From Malus domestica (Eukaryota > Streptophyta > Magnoliopsida > Rosales > Rosaceae), in NCBI RefSeq assembly GCF_042453785.1, contig NC_091665.1, positions 26,565,501-26,629,500 on the forward strand: 64,000 nucleotides of DNA, written 5' to 3'. Shown here one piece after another: positions 21,661 to 36,375 of the stretch (position 1 is the stretch's first letter; each line of letters begins with the position of its first letter). The notes under the pieces are model-generated. The model was given only the letters and a program-made list of their open reading frames with translations. It was not told where the DNA came from and searched no databases. Made by a program: the position numbers and the translations under genes.

Positions 21661-23090
21661 AATGGTATCAGAGCTTAGGTATTAGGTCCTTGTACCTTTA
21701 CCTTAGTGTTGGATAACGTCATTTGTAACTCTTACGAGACGCTACTTAAGCGTTGGATCTTGTTGGTTTGAAATCTTGTACTGCTTATGTGATCTTGCTC
21801 TTGATTGGTATCGATGTGTTGAACTCATGTATTGTGCTAATTTATTCTGAAGCAGAGTTTCAGTTGATGAATGTTGATAGTACGTTGAATAAGTGGTTTG
21901 GTTAAATTTTTTTTTAATCCTAGAAATTGTGGTGGGAAATTCACATGCATGTATATTACTTCAAATAGTAGTTAGAATGCCTTTCATTTAAATCATGGTT
22001 ATGGATGATTGTGAAATGGTTGTGTTCGTTTGATTGAATGGGAGAAGAAAATTTTTAAAATATCATATATCATGTTATAGCTTCAAATATGAGTATTTGA
22101 TCAAAGTCTCGAATTAGTCTTGAATTGGGTTGATATTATGTTATGCGATATGAAAATTTTGAACGTTAAGTTGATTGTGCAATTGTGATAAGTAGATAGA
22201 AAAGTCCTATTATACCTGTGCAATTAAGAAGTGTTGAATTGGGCGGTCAAGGCCCGTGGATGTTAATTGGAGCGAAAAGGCTCGTGAAATGTGAGAAATG
22301 GATGAGTGGGCACAAAGATCGCATGTTTCCGGGGAGAAACTCCACAAGTGAGATGTGGGAATGAATTATTGAAGTGATAATTATGGTTGGAATTTTTGTA
22401 CTTATGAAAGTCACGATGATTTTACGAACGAGAATGAAATCGCAACCCGAGGTTATGATTGGTTTAATTTATAATGGTGAGTAATTGTGACTTGGAATTC
22501 CAATGAATTTGGTTGGAATTTCTGATATTTGATTTACCCAGTTCAGACGGTTTGGCTTGAAATTCAAATATTTATTTAACCAATGAGGATTGAGGCTTGA
22601 TGTTTGATAATTATTTTGTCAATGTGTATGGCTAGAATTCTTGATATTTATTCTACTAATAAATGTTACTGAGAATCTAAGTATATGGGTGAGAATTATG
22701 ATGATTTTCGTTGATGTATTTATTTTGAGTTAAATAAACTCATAGGCTGAGGTTATGATTTCATTCACTATAAATGGAATGTTGGGGAAAGTTTGTAATT
22801 ACGAATTGGTTGGTTTGGTTGCCATAATCATGAGTATATCAAAGAATTCTCGTTAGTAGTGGCGTTCTCGATGCTTGTATAAAGGTTGGTGTTGAGATCG
22901 TTTTGAGATGATGATAATTGTATTTACAAGCAATGGTTTGATATTGTCGAGTTTGATGTTAGCTAAATTCGAGTATAATTAAAGAGTGAATGCCAATTGT
23001 GAATCGTTATCTATTTGATGTGGCATTAGTGGATATGGATTGGTACTGAAATTTCGAGGACGAAATTTTATAAGGGGGAAGAATGTGAAA
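21661..23090 (+). mobile_element. Non-coding retroelement interior ending in a Gypsy-like polypurine region
   Basis: From the primer-binding site, about 1.4 kb of AT-rich non-coding sequence leads to GAAATTTCGAGGACGAAATT and then AAGGGGGAAGAA (about 23048-23084). This is the characteristic junction of plant Ty3/Gypsy elements, where the end of integrase meets the purine tract. The next bases (TGTGAAATCCCG) look like the start of a 3' LTR but match the Cassandra-type LTR only over about ten bases. It is a truncated or chimeric non-autonomous element that looks broken and lacks coding domains. Confidence 0.5.
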
Positions 23091-25797
23091 TCCCGTTCTT
23101 GGATTTCACTGTTATAATCTACGAAATTATATTAATCACATGGAATGCGAACTCTTCCAAATCCAATTCTCCATCAGAAATCTTAAGCAAAAGCAAAACT
23201 CAGTCAAAAATCCTCTCCCCAGTTGAGAAGACTAAACTCTAGTGAGATGAAAATCACCATGAACAACTCTTCGGATTCGAAAGATCCAAATGTGAGCAGA
23301 TTTAGCAGCTTCAAGAAGCTTCCTTTTGAATCAACCCCAATTATGCCGGCCAATGTTCCAGCGTGCTAGACACTCCCATCACAATCCCCTGCATAGCTTG
23401 GAGCAAGGGTAACAATTAAAAGAACAAATTTCTGCGCAAATGTAAGTTCTACAAAATTAAGTTTGAGGTGAAGAATATTGTTGCGGTGGACTGGGGAGAG
23501 TCCAAGCGCTTCCTGGAGGCAATCACAGACAAGAGCCTTCACTCCAAGTGAAAAGTTGAAAACCCATATAACTTTTGCCAAAGTAACTCAGAGAGAGCAT
23601 ATCTTCAAATGATCTCTTCACCCAGACAATATGCTATAATCAATGGGACAAGTACCTAGCTTAAACCTTGTTCCTTTCCAACCTCTTGCCTTTTTCCACC
23701 AAAAGGAGAAGAAAATCTCTTCACCCTGTCGTTGTTAGCCCCTTCTTTGATAACTCAAGCTTTTGGAGTTAGTAGTTGTCTAACATGTTATCATCGTATT
23801 CAGAGTGTAGGCAGATAGGGCTACACCTATATGTTTGTCTCTATACCCCTATTGGTCTACCTCTCCATGCCGAAACTTTTAAGCTTTGAGGGGTAGTGAT
23901 TGTCTACATCGTTACACCTTCTGGCTTATAGACTATATTCGGGCAAAAATTTCTCTGGAGAAGGCTCCTCGGACCTCATCACAGCTCCCCAAGGGATTGG
24001 CACTTTGGATATACAATTGGGCTCTTACTTGTTGATGTGCTACAAGAAGAGACAAAGTTAGTTTTGAAAGATGCCTTTGTGGAGCCTTAGGTGTAGGCCT
24101 TGAGGCTCGCAATCAAAACTAAGTGCTAGGCGTGCCACTGCTATCTCAGTATAGCAGATGTAGAACAAGTATGTTTTAAGTCGATTACTTGCGCCCCAAG
24201 TTACTTCAAACTTCTTGTTATCAAAGAATTGTCGTGGATGGGTTAAGTCCACATTAAGTTCTTTTTCTTGCCTTGTAAACAAGGACTTTTTAGTTCATGG
24301 TCTTTTATGTTCGAATGAAGGGAGTCCATAGCCCCTTAAGTCATTTGTTTGGTCCTAGATTGCCTTTAATGAAACATGTCCATTAAACTAACTGGATCCA
24401 GATGCAAATGAGACTCTTTAAAATAGAAAAACAAGTGAAATGACTTGAATACATGTTGGAGAATGCATTAAGCAATAGATCTACTAATTTAGAAAATAAA
24501 CAAAGAGCTTCGGGCAAGATTTCACCTTGTCTGGCAAGGTTAAACTTCTTACAGTCACTTCTCTTTGTATTTACAGAGTTTATATGCTAAAAAGAAATGG
24601 ATGGTAAATAAGTTTACACAAGGAAATTGATACTACACCACTGAGGGAGATAGCAAAGCTTTTATACTAGACAAGAGATAGCTTTTTAAGAGAATTATCG
24701 CTAAAAATGACTGAATCTGGCTTGATTTCAGCTTTTAGATGCAAATTTGGCTTGAGAGCAGAGTTTGTATGTTTGTTTGTTTGATTGGTTGAGTGTCCTT
24801 GTCCCTATTGTCTCTTCTTCCTTTTGTAGGCAGTGTAGCCCGACTGCTGTAGCTTTTGTTCTTGCCCGAAAGTACTTGGAGGGTAATGAGTCATTAGCTT
24901 TTTACTAGAAATGCCATTGAAAAGTGTTTTTTGGCTGGTAGTAAGTTAGTCTTCATCACTTGTCACTTCAATTATAGACACGTGGCCTGTGTCTCTTGGC
25001 TGAGAAAGCCTCAATTTGCCTCTGGGTTTGATGTTGGGCTTCGGGCAAGTCCTCTTTTAATTGGCATCTTTGGATTTTTCTTTCATTCAAGCTCAATGTT
25101 CAAATATTAACCCAAACAGACTAACCTTGTACCTCACTAATTACCACTGCCTCCCATGCCATTGTTCTAAAGAGTGACTGGCACAAAAGAGAAGCAAACT
25201 CATGGCCCCTCCACCAAGACCAATTGGAAATCCATTTGCCCAAGTTGCTCCCTTTCCCTTGTTCGAAGTATTCTCATTAGAAGAATTAATTAAGGAACTA
25301 GCATTGCCTCACCCCCATTCTTTCTTTTGAGTTTTGCACACTCTAGCTAGCTTTACTTTAGGGAGTCGTCATTTTTCCTTTTTCCAAATTTTTATATTCA
25401 ATTCTTGTTCCCTTTTTATTTTCTCTCTTTTAATTAATGTCTTTTTTTAATTGATCGGTAGCTAGAAAAAATAGATAAAGTGCAGGGGGACAACAGTGGC
25501 CACTTGAACTTTTCACTTTTATTCATGCTTTGAGTTTGGTGGGCATTGCTTATATATCTAAATCTTGCTTTAGCGAGACAGATTTGTGCTTTTGGTTTGC
25601 CCAAATTGTTTCTCTGTCAGAATTTCCAAAGGTTTTTCTTGTTCTTTATGCTTTCTGAATGAAAGTGTCCTTGAATGTCAAGCTTCTTGTGATTAATTCT
25701 TACATTGACTGTGATTTTGAAGTTGAATTCGATTGTTTTATTTGTCATTTTGTTTCGATATACAAAACTTGGTGAGGTTCTCAGTCTTAGTACCACA
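23091..25797. other. Intergenic, probable retroelement debris then GLR upstream region
   Basis: The first kilobase or so continues from a possible 3' LTR start and holds only short open frames without domains (for example about 23366-23581 and 24058-24282 on the minus strand). A GCTTCGGGCAAG word occurs near 24509 and again near 25035, suggesting repeat debris. The last 600 bases, with pyrimidine-rich tracts, are the likely promoter and leader of the GLR gene. No boundary could be fixed. Confidence 0.4.
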
Positions 25798-29444
<3,647 letters not shown>

Positions 29445-30404
29445 TTAAATATGATTAAGTAGTTAATCATATCGTGTTTTTCTGACCAAGAAATAATCAT
29501 ATCATATTTTGTCTTTTACTCCCTCGTACTAATTTTAAGAAAAATCGATCATCAAACTTGGTAATGTATTGTCATATTTCATTTTTCAATAATAAATTGC
29601 TATTTCATTTATATACACTTTATTTGATTAATTTGGTCATGAAATGGAACGTTGATATGTTATTGTTAATGTATTGATATTATATTAGATTATTACCAAC
29701 AAATTATACATACATGATATCTGTACATTTATAACAAGAGAAATGTTAGAGGGCTTTCTCAAAAGTGAGACTCTTTATAAATTCTCTATCATCTCATGTT
29801 TTTGTTATAATTTTGGCATAAAAATTGACGTTAAACCATGAGATGCCGTTTGTCAACACACAATTTAACTTTAATTCCTATATCAACATTATAAAACATT
29901 ATAAAAAAACATGAGATGCCGACACCATACCACATCATTAATTAACATAAAAGTTAATGGTGAAGCTAACAAAAGTGAGAGAAAAAATTAATGTTTGGGA
30001 ACATAAAGATGAAATGCATTAAAAACTTTTTTTTCTTGGAGAAATACTTAAGAGGCTCTATCAAAGTAGAATTTTTTATATACTGTTTATCATCTTACAG
30101 TTTAAGATCAATTCTAGTACTATAAAATATTGTACTAAAACAAAAGTTGGAGAATCACTTTTTAGAGTGTCTCCCAAACATTTTTTTCTTCTTCTTATTT
30201 TGCCAGAAGCCGATAAGTATGAGATTTTAAAAATTGAGAAACTGGAGGAAAATTAGAAATAAAAAAATGAAGTGTCTTTTCAATTTCTCTTTGCAGAGTT
30301 ACGTCACTACCTAACCCCTGGCCCAGCCCATATAACATTTCTTCCAAAACCCCAAATCCCTGCAATTTCCCCTACACTCCCTCAGCTGCTCCCTCCGCCC
30401 AGCA
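29445..30404. other. Intergenic between GLR and homoserine kinase
   Basis: AT-rich, with GLR 3' untranslated sequence at the left. Words such as CATGAGATGCCG (29836 and 29911) and a GGAGAAATACTTAAGAGGCTCT-like segment related to 29740-29770 suggest a small decayed repeat. CATATAACA at about 30328 is a possible TATA-like site for the homoserine kinase gene. Confidence 0.4.
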
Positions 30405-31514
30405 ATGGCGATCTGCCACCAATCTCCGTTCAAGTTCTTCACCGCCATCCCATCACAATCATCGAAGCCCAAACCCCTCCACCTCCGATGCAATTTCTCC
30501 CTCCCCTCCCGACCCCCCCTCACCTTTACCGAGCCCGAACCCGTCTTCACCTCCGTCAAGGCCTTCGCCCCCGCCACCGTCGCCAATCTAGGCCCGGGAT
30601 TCGACTTCTTGGGCTGCGCCGTCGATGGTCTCGGCGATTTCGTCTCCCTCACCATCGACCCCCAGGTCTCGCCGGGCGAGATCTCCATTTCCGAGATCTC
30701 CGGCGACCACAAGTCCAAAAAGCTCAGCAGAAACCCTCTCTCGAACTGCGCCGGAATCGCCGCCATTGAAGTCATGAAGATGCTCGGAGTCCGATCGGTA
30801 GGCCTTTCCCTCACTCTGGAAAAGGGGTTGCCTTTGGGCTCCGGTCTCGGATCCAGTGCGGCGAGCGCGGCGGCGGGTGCTGTTGCGGTCAACGAGATTT
30901 TTGGCGGGAAATTGGGGATAGAGGAATTGGTGATCGCGGGGTTGAAATCGGAGGAGAAAGTGTCTGGCTACCACGCTGATAACATAGCTCCGGCGATTAT
31001 GGGAGGGTTCGTGTTGATTCGGAGCTACGAACCGTTGGATTTGATTCCGTTAGTCTTTCCGGATGGTAAAGAATTATTTTTTGTGTTGGCAACGCCGGAG
31101 TTTGAAGCTCCGACGAAGAAGATGAGGGCGGCGCTGCCGGCGGAGGTCGGGATGGCCCACCACGTCTGGAATTCGAGCCAGGCTGGGGCGCTGGTGGCGG
31201 CGGTGCTGCAGGGGGACGTGCCAGGGCTTGGCAGGGCCTTGTCGAGCGATAAGATAGTGGAGCCGCGGCGGGCCCCTCTGATCCCCGGCATGGACGCGGT
31301 TAAAAAGGCGGCAATCGAGGCTGGAGCATTCGGGTGCACAATAAGCGGGGCGGGGCCCACTGCGGTGGCGGTCACGGATGATCTCAAGAAAGGAAAGGTG
31401 ATCGGAGAAAGAATGGTGGCGGCATTTCTAAAGGAAGGGAAATTGAAGGCGGCGGCGAGTGTGAGCAGACTCGACCGGGTTGGTGCCAGGCTTGTCGGCA
31501 CCATTCCGAGATAG
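30405..31514 (+). CDS. HSK: Homoserine kinase, plastidial
   Basis: Single-exon gene of 369 aa. It phosphorylates homoserine to O-phosphohomoserine, the branch-point substrate for threonine and methionine synthesis in plastids. Residues 1 to about 50 are rich in Ser, Pro and basic residues with few acidic ones, fitting a chloroplast transit peptide. The mature part shows GHMP-kinase motifs: FAPATVANLGPGFDFLG near residue 54, the ATP loop GLPLGSGLGSSAASAA near 145, and a C-terminal GCTISGAGPTAVAV near 312. Length and the lack of introns match plant homoserine kinases (Arabidopsis HSK/DMR1 is also intronless). The coding sequence is strikingly GC-rich compared with its surroundings. The upstream leader is short, and a TATA-like CATATAACA lies about 75 bases before the ATG. 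The frame is intact. Confidence 0.96.
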   Translation: MAICHQSPFKFFTAIPSQSSKPKPLHLRCNFSLPSRPPLTFTEPEPVFTSVKAFAPATVANLGPGFDFLGCAVDGLGDFVSLTIDPQVSPGEISISEISGDHKSKKLSRNPLSNCAGIAAIEVMKMLGVRSVGLSLTLEKGLPLGSGLGSSAASAAAGAVAVNEIFGGKLGIEELVIAGLKSEEKVSGYHADNIAPAIMGGFVLIRSYEPLDLIPLVFPDGKELFFVLATPEFEAPTKKMRAALPAEVGMAHHVWNSSQAGALVAAVLQGDVPGLGRALSSDKIVEPRRAPLIPGMDAVKKAAIEAGAFGCTISGAGPTAVAVTDDLKKGKVIGERMVAAFLKEGKLKAAASVSRLDRVGARLVGTIPR

Positions 31515-31739
31515 AAGTATCACTAAACTAAGAGCTAGTCGGTTTTAAAATGATTGGAGGGAGAGTTTGTTTTGTTGGGTGAGGATTTTAGGTGGTTTTG
31601 TGTTGTTCTTTTTATTTCCGTCAAAAATAAACAGAGTGCGGAAATTATTTTTCTTGATAAATGCTCCAAAGTAGTCTACTTTAGAGTTGGATTTGGATGT
31701 TTGAACTAACGGTTGTTAAAGGTACTAACTGGTCTTTAA

Positions 31740-32279
31740 ATGCTCAATGATTTTCTACCTTGTATTGGTCCTTTAAATCCTCTCTTTTGGGAACTTGCTA
31801 TTCATCATTCTCTCATGGCTCTCCATTGCATGTTTTTCACCGGAAAAATTCCCCTTCTTACTCCGTTCTTTTGCATCTTAACCTTTATCATTGTCCTGAT
31901 CACTCCACTCTTGAGCATCTTAATCGTTGTTGTTGTCATGATCGTCCGCCTGGTGCTGTGGCTTGCTGCATTGTTCGACCGTCACATGGCCAGATCTAGC
32001 GCTTCCACGCCTCAGCCTCCCAACCCTTTGCCTGACCAAGGACTCGAGGAAATGATTATCTGTTCGCTTCCTAGCGTCTCGTACAATGCAGAAGCGGATG
32101 CAAGACTAGCAGAATGTGCAATCTGCTTGATGGAGTTTGTGGATGGAGATGTCACAAGGGTGTTGCCTCATTGTGGTCACGGATTCCATGTGAGTTGTGT
32201 TGATAGGTGGCTGAGGTGCCACTCTTCGTGCCCGTCTTGTCGCGGCAGTGTGGTTGCGGAAGAGGGGTGTTACAAATGA
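31740..32279 (+). CDS. ATL-type RING-H2 E3 ubiquitin ligase
   Basis: Intronless frame of 179 aa. An N-terminal hydrophobic stretch (about residues 41-80, two adjacent helices around PLLTPFFCILTFIIVLI and SILIVVVVMIVRLVLWL) anchors it in a membrane. A short linker leads to a RING-H2 finger near residues 125-166: CAIC, then CGHGFHVSC, then CPSC, with C-x-H-x2-H-x2-C and C-x10-C-x2-C spacing. This order (membrane helix, linker, RING-H2 with DRWL) is typical of the plant ATL family. These proteins are membrane-bound E3 ligases, often intronless and induced by stress or elicitors. A downstream Met at 31815 would still keep the hydrophobic region and gives 154 aa; I cannot decide between the two starts. 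It lies 225 bases after homoserine kinase, but there is no reason to link their functions. Confidence 0.88.
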   Translation: MLNDFLPCIGPLNPLFWELAIHHSLMALHCMFFTGKIPLLTPFFCILTFIIVLITPLLSILIVVVVMIVRLVLWLAALFDRHMARSSASTPQPPNPLPDQGLEEMIICSLPSVSYNAEADARLAECAICLMEFVDGDVTRVLPHCGHGFHVSCVDRWLRCHSSCPSCRGSVVAEEGCYK

Positions 32280-32677
32280 AGTTGGTATCGAGCTCATGGA
32301 TTCGGAGTTTGGAGCTCTGATAAGAGGGAGAGGAAAATATAGAAAAACAGATCATGTAATTGGCCTGAATCATTAACAGTTTGATTCAAGCCGCTGCAAT
32401 TTTCATTCAATTCGAAGCAAATGTAAAATTTCGACATGTAAATTAGTAAAGCAATCACCTTTCCCATGAAGTTATCCCACAATTTTCGTTCCGACGAGAT
32501 TGTACATTGAACTCTAGTCATTTTTATCAGGTATAACAAATGGGGGATAATTATACAATAATCCTTTCCATAAGGATCAATCGTACCAATTCCAAAACAA
32601 GTAAAGAAAATGTAGATTCGATGCAAAACTAGGGAGATTAAACAGCTTTCAAAACTTTTAACCCACTATGGATCAAG

Positions 32678-35600
32678 TTAATTGTTCTTGGCAGCTGCTG
32701 CCTGCTTTGCACCAACAGAGAAAAACTCGGTAATCACTTCAAGGGGCATGCCTTTGGTCTCGGGAACTTTCAAGAAAACAAAGATAAACGCTATGACGCA
32801 CACAACTGCATACATGCCAAAAACACCAGCAAGGCCAACTGATTTGAGCATCACCGGAAGTGAGTAGGTGACAATGATATCACCAATCCAGAATGTGAGG
32901 GCGCAGATGGCAATGCAGAGGCCTCGAACTCTGGTGGGAAAGATTTCTGCACAGAGTATGTTGGGGATTGGACCAAACCCCATAACAAAGAAACAGAAGT
33001 AGAGCACAACACTGACAGTCGAAACTGATGCATTTACAACACTTCCCATATTCACAAGACTTCCGAGGACTAGGATGGCCAGAGACACTATCAGGACAGG
33101 GATTGTGCCGAGCAGCAAACTCCTGAATTAAGAATGGTTCCAAATTGTTAAATTAGACAATACACAAATTTAACATTGAAAACTTAACCGAAACATAAAT
33201 GATGCTCAACATCTTATTTTGAGGATCACGAAATCGAGCATGCTAATGCAAACGAAAAATATACGAAGCAGTAAGTGTTCAGCTGGCCATTTGAGCAAGA
33301 TGTCAAGATATAACCAAAAGAATATATTTACCTTCTGCCGGCTAAATCCATGAGCCTCATGGCAATGGCTATGCTAGGAAGCATCAGTAAGGTTGTTACT
33401 GCACTGATAAGCAGAGATGCAGAAGCTGAACTAATGCCCAAATTCGAAAGAAGAACCCCAACGCCTGCCTGCTCAAGAATTTGAGGCGTGTAGTAGAGAA
33501 CCCCGTTTATGCCAGAAAACTGCATGAAAAAGAAAAAACAAAAAAAGTTGGAATCATTATAACACAAAAATTAATGGAGGTTTCTCAGTAATGAATTTTC
33601 ATTACCTGCTGAAGTATCTGAATTCCCACCCCAACAACCAAAGCATGCTTGACTCCGGGTTCGAAAAGGTCACTCCAACTTGGTCCTTTTGCAGGAGTTG
33701 CAGCTGGGTTAACCATTGCCGGTCCAACTGGATGCTGATTCATATGTTCACGTGAATAAAGAGCCGGTTCACTCACCAAAGCAGCAGCCTGGAAGAACTG
33801 ACCATCGTTCGGTGCATCACCACCGGGAATCGAAACAATAGACCCACGACGAGATGCAGCATCACCCTCCTGGTGTAAATAAATTCTTTTAAACCCTCCT
33901 TCCTTGTGTCCATCTTGGCCTTCTCTCTCACACCATTTCCACGCCAGCTGCCAACCGCCACCAATCCCGGTGCTACTAGCTCCCTCTCCACCAATGAGAC
34001 TGTTGTTTCTTATGCTAGCAAGGCTTCCATGTGGAGGTGGGCCAATGTCTTTTTCAAGGCTTGTTGCCTGACGCGAGATCAATGGACTCTGCAAATTGTC
34101 ATCAGAAACACCACCAGCTGCATCAGATGCATAACCCTCTCCTTCTCTGGCAAGGCTTTCCTCGTCCCACTCTTCGTGTCTAGGCTGATTCCCTCCCACA
34201 CTGAACATGCTGCCAAAGTGCGGAAAAAGCATACTTCCCTTACTTCCTGTATCGGGGAGCTTCTCATGTACACTGCCAAAGAGAGAGACGAGAGGATCAA
34301 CAATACCGCTTTGATTTACCATTCTTGCATGTCGAGACACAAGTCCAAGAGTGCTTTGCCCAGTTACAGGTCTGGCAACCCAGGATTGTCCTTGTTCAGG
34401 CCCATATAATCTGATTTTATCCTTTTCAGCGGATAAATCGTGGTCATCAGCGAGGTCATCCTCTGGGCCAATTATGTACTCCTCAAAAGATGTTTCACCC
34501 CCAACTCCAAGACCCTCAACAAGTAAAGCCATTTCACCTGTTGGTCAAATAAGGATCAAACATCACTCAAACAATGCAGGATTGCAAATCAAATAGTTAG
34601 TTTAGGGAAGCAAATATCACATACTTTCCTACTAACAAAGATTATGTAATGTGAAATAAGAACAGGAGAACAAAGCAACTTTATGCTTGCTCGAAAAAGG
34701 TTTCGTAATGTTACGGCTAAAAAGAATGCACAAAGGACTTTAACTCGAAGGACATAGAATGAAAATGCAGTCTTTTAAACATGACGACTCCAATTAAAAC
34801 TGACCTTTGAAATAAACCACTGGTTCTCTGATTTAATTTTTGAAAGTTTTACTATTTAGGTTGAACTAAAAATGACTTTACTAATAGTGACTAAATATTC
34901 AAAGATATCAGAATAAAGTCACTAACCAGAGACATCTTCTATTCCACGCAGCCTCTGTAGAACTTGTTTGGCCTCAAGCATCCGTCCCTTACTCACAAGC
35001 CATCGTGGAGACTCCGGCAAGAAGAACACAGTCAATACAAAATAAACAAGAGAAGGAATAGAGAGAACACCAAGCATCAACCTCCAACTTGGCGACTCTG
35101 TCAACGACATCCCAAAAACCATGCAATATGACAAGAACATCCCACCGGAGCCAGTAAACTGCGGAAGGGTATTCAACGATCCCCTTATCTCAGGTGGGGC
35201 TGTCTCAGATATATAAAGTGGTACCAAGGTAACCGCCAAACCAATCCCAAATCCATCTAAAAGCCGCGCCAAGAGAAGGATATAAACATTGGGAGACCAC
35301 AGCATTACAATACCACTAAGAAAGTAAAAGACAGAAGAGATTATAAGCATAGGACGGCGGCCTAGCCAGTCTGCTACGGCTCCAGAACAAAATGTAACCA
35401 CAGTTGCGCCTATAAGCGACATGGCCACAATCAGCCCTTCCACGGCGGGTTCACTTTCCAAGTTGAACTCCCTTTTTATGTACAAAACAGAAGCTGCAAG
35501 AAAAACCGAAAAGTTCACTATAAACACTAACTTATAAGCAAAACTCCTCACAGAAAAATCGAATCATAGACCGCAAATGAAGTAAACTTCAGGCTAGACC

Positions 35601-35836
35601 GATAGACTAAACTCGATTATAAACCAAGACAAAGCTAAAGAACCAATCTTTGAAGCATCTAAGTAGACAATTTTCCTCAATCTTAAAAGCATCGAACTTT
35701 CGAATGTTGAAAAAAGACAGACATGAAGCTATTGATACTAAATAGTTAGAGATTTACCTGCGATAGTCGCGTTGTCCCATCCTTGCAACAAGTTACCAAT
35801 TGCAGCAGCAACAGCAACAAGAACAGCTCCACTCAT
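32678..35836 (-). CDS. Tonoplast monosaccharide transporter (TMT/TST type, TST2-like)
   Basis: Five exons on the minus strand: 35758-35836, 34927-35493, 33606-34537, 33332-33519 and 32678-33122, giving 736 aa, the usual length. It begins MSGAVLVAVAAAIGNLLQGWD and carries the major-facilitator signatures ADWLGRRPML, PESPRWLVSKGR, FSGINGVLYYTPQI and VPETKGMPLEV. The six-helix halves are separated by a hydrophilic, Ser/Asp/Gly-rich loop of over 300 residues encoded mainly by the third exon. This long central loop is diagnostic of the tonoplast TMT/TST family. The family exports glucose or sucrose from cytosol into the vacuole by proton antiport and drives sugar storage in fruit and roots. The 5' leader likely extends to about 36180 with an intron, since CATCAATCTG is followed by GTAAAAACC at 36079. 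The frame is intact; the subtype is from memory. Confidence 0.94.
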
Positions 35837-36251
35837 TTTTCCACTCAAAAATCTAAACCAATTGGAACCCTCTTCACAAAATCTCACCAAAATCCAACCA
35901 ATCGAATCAAAAGAAACAAAAACCCAGATCAAATATCAACGAATCGAACCAGTTCTCGACCACCCAGTTCAGCAATCCTAGCAACAAAGTGATCCCATTG
36001 CATAAAACAACACAAAAAATCAAACACAAAGGAAAAACATGGGCAAACCCACAAGACAAGAACAAAAGGAGAAGGTTTTTACCAGATTGATGGTGTGTCT
36101 GTTCTGTTGTGTTTGTCTCCGAATGCAACGACGCCGTCAAAAGTTCGAGACTTTGAGTCTTGGTAGATGATATTATCACTCTTTTTCTATAATTTCCACG
36201 AAAACGAAACGCAGATTATTTAAAAATATATAAAACAAAATCCTATTCGTT

Positions 36252-36375
36252 TAGAGAAGAGGTGCTAAAGGAGAAGCCGACAAGGAGAAAACAGACGTAA
36301 GCAGTTTCGGAAACAGAGGTGGTAATGGAGAAGAAGACAAGGAGAAAACAGAGTTAAGCAGTTTTAGGAACAGAG
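36252..36375. repeat. Short tandem duplication upstream of the transporter
   Basis: Two copies of about 65 bases lie side by side. Each contains GACAAGGAGAAAACAGA, then TAAGCAGTTT and then GGAACAGAG or GGAAACAGAG. They lie about 70-190 bases upstream of the likely 5' leader of the sugar transporter, so they could duplicate promoter elements. The copies differ at several positions. Confidence 0.6.

Noticed and set aside
30311-30974. Long minus-strand frames opposite homoserine kinase
   Set aside because: The GC-rich coding sequence produces long antisense frames; no domain is recognisable and the plus-strand gene explains the region.
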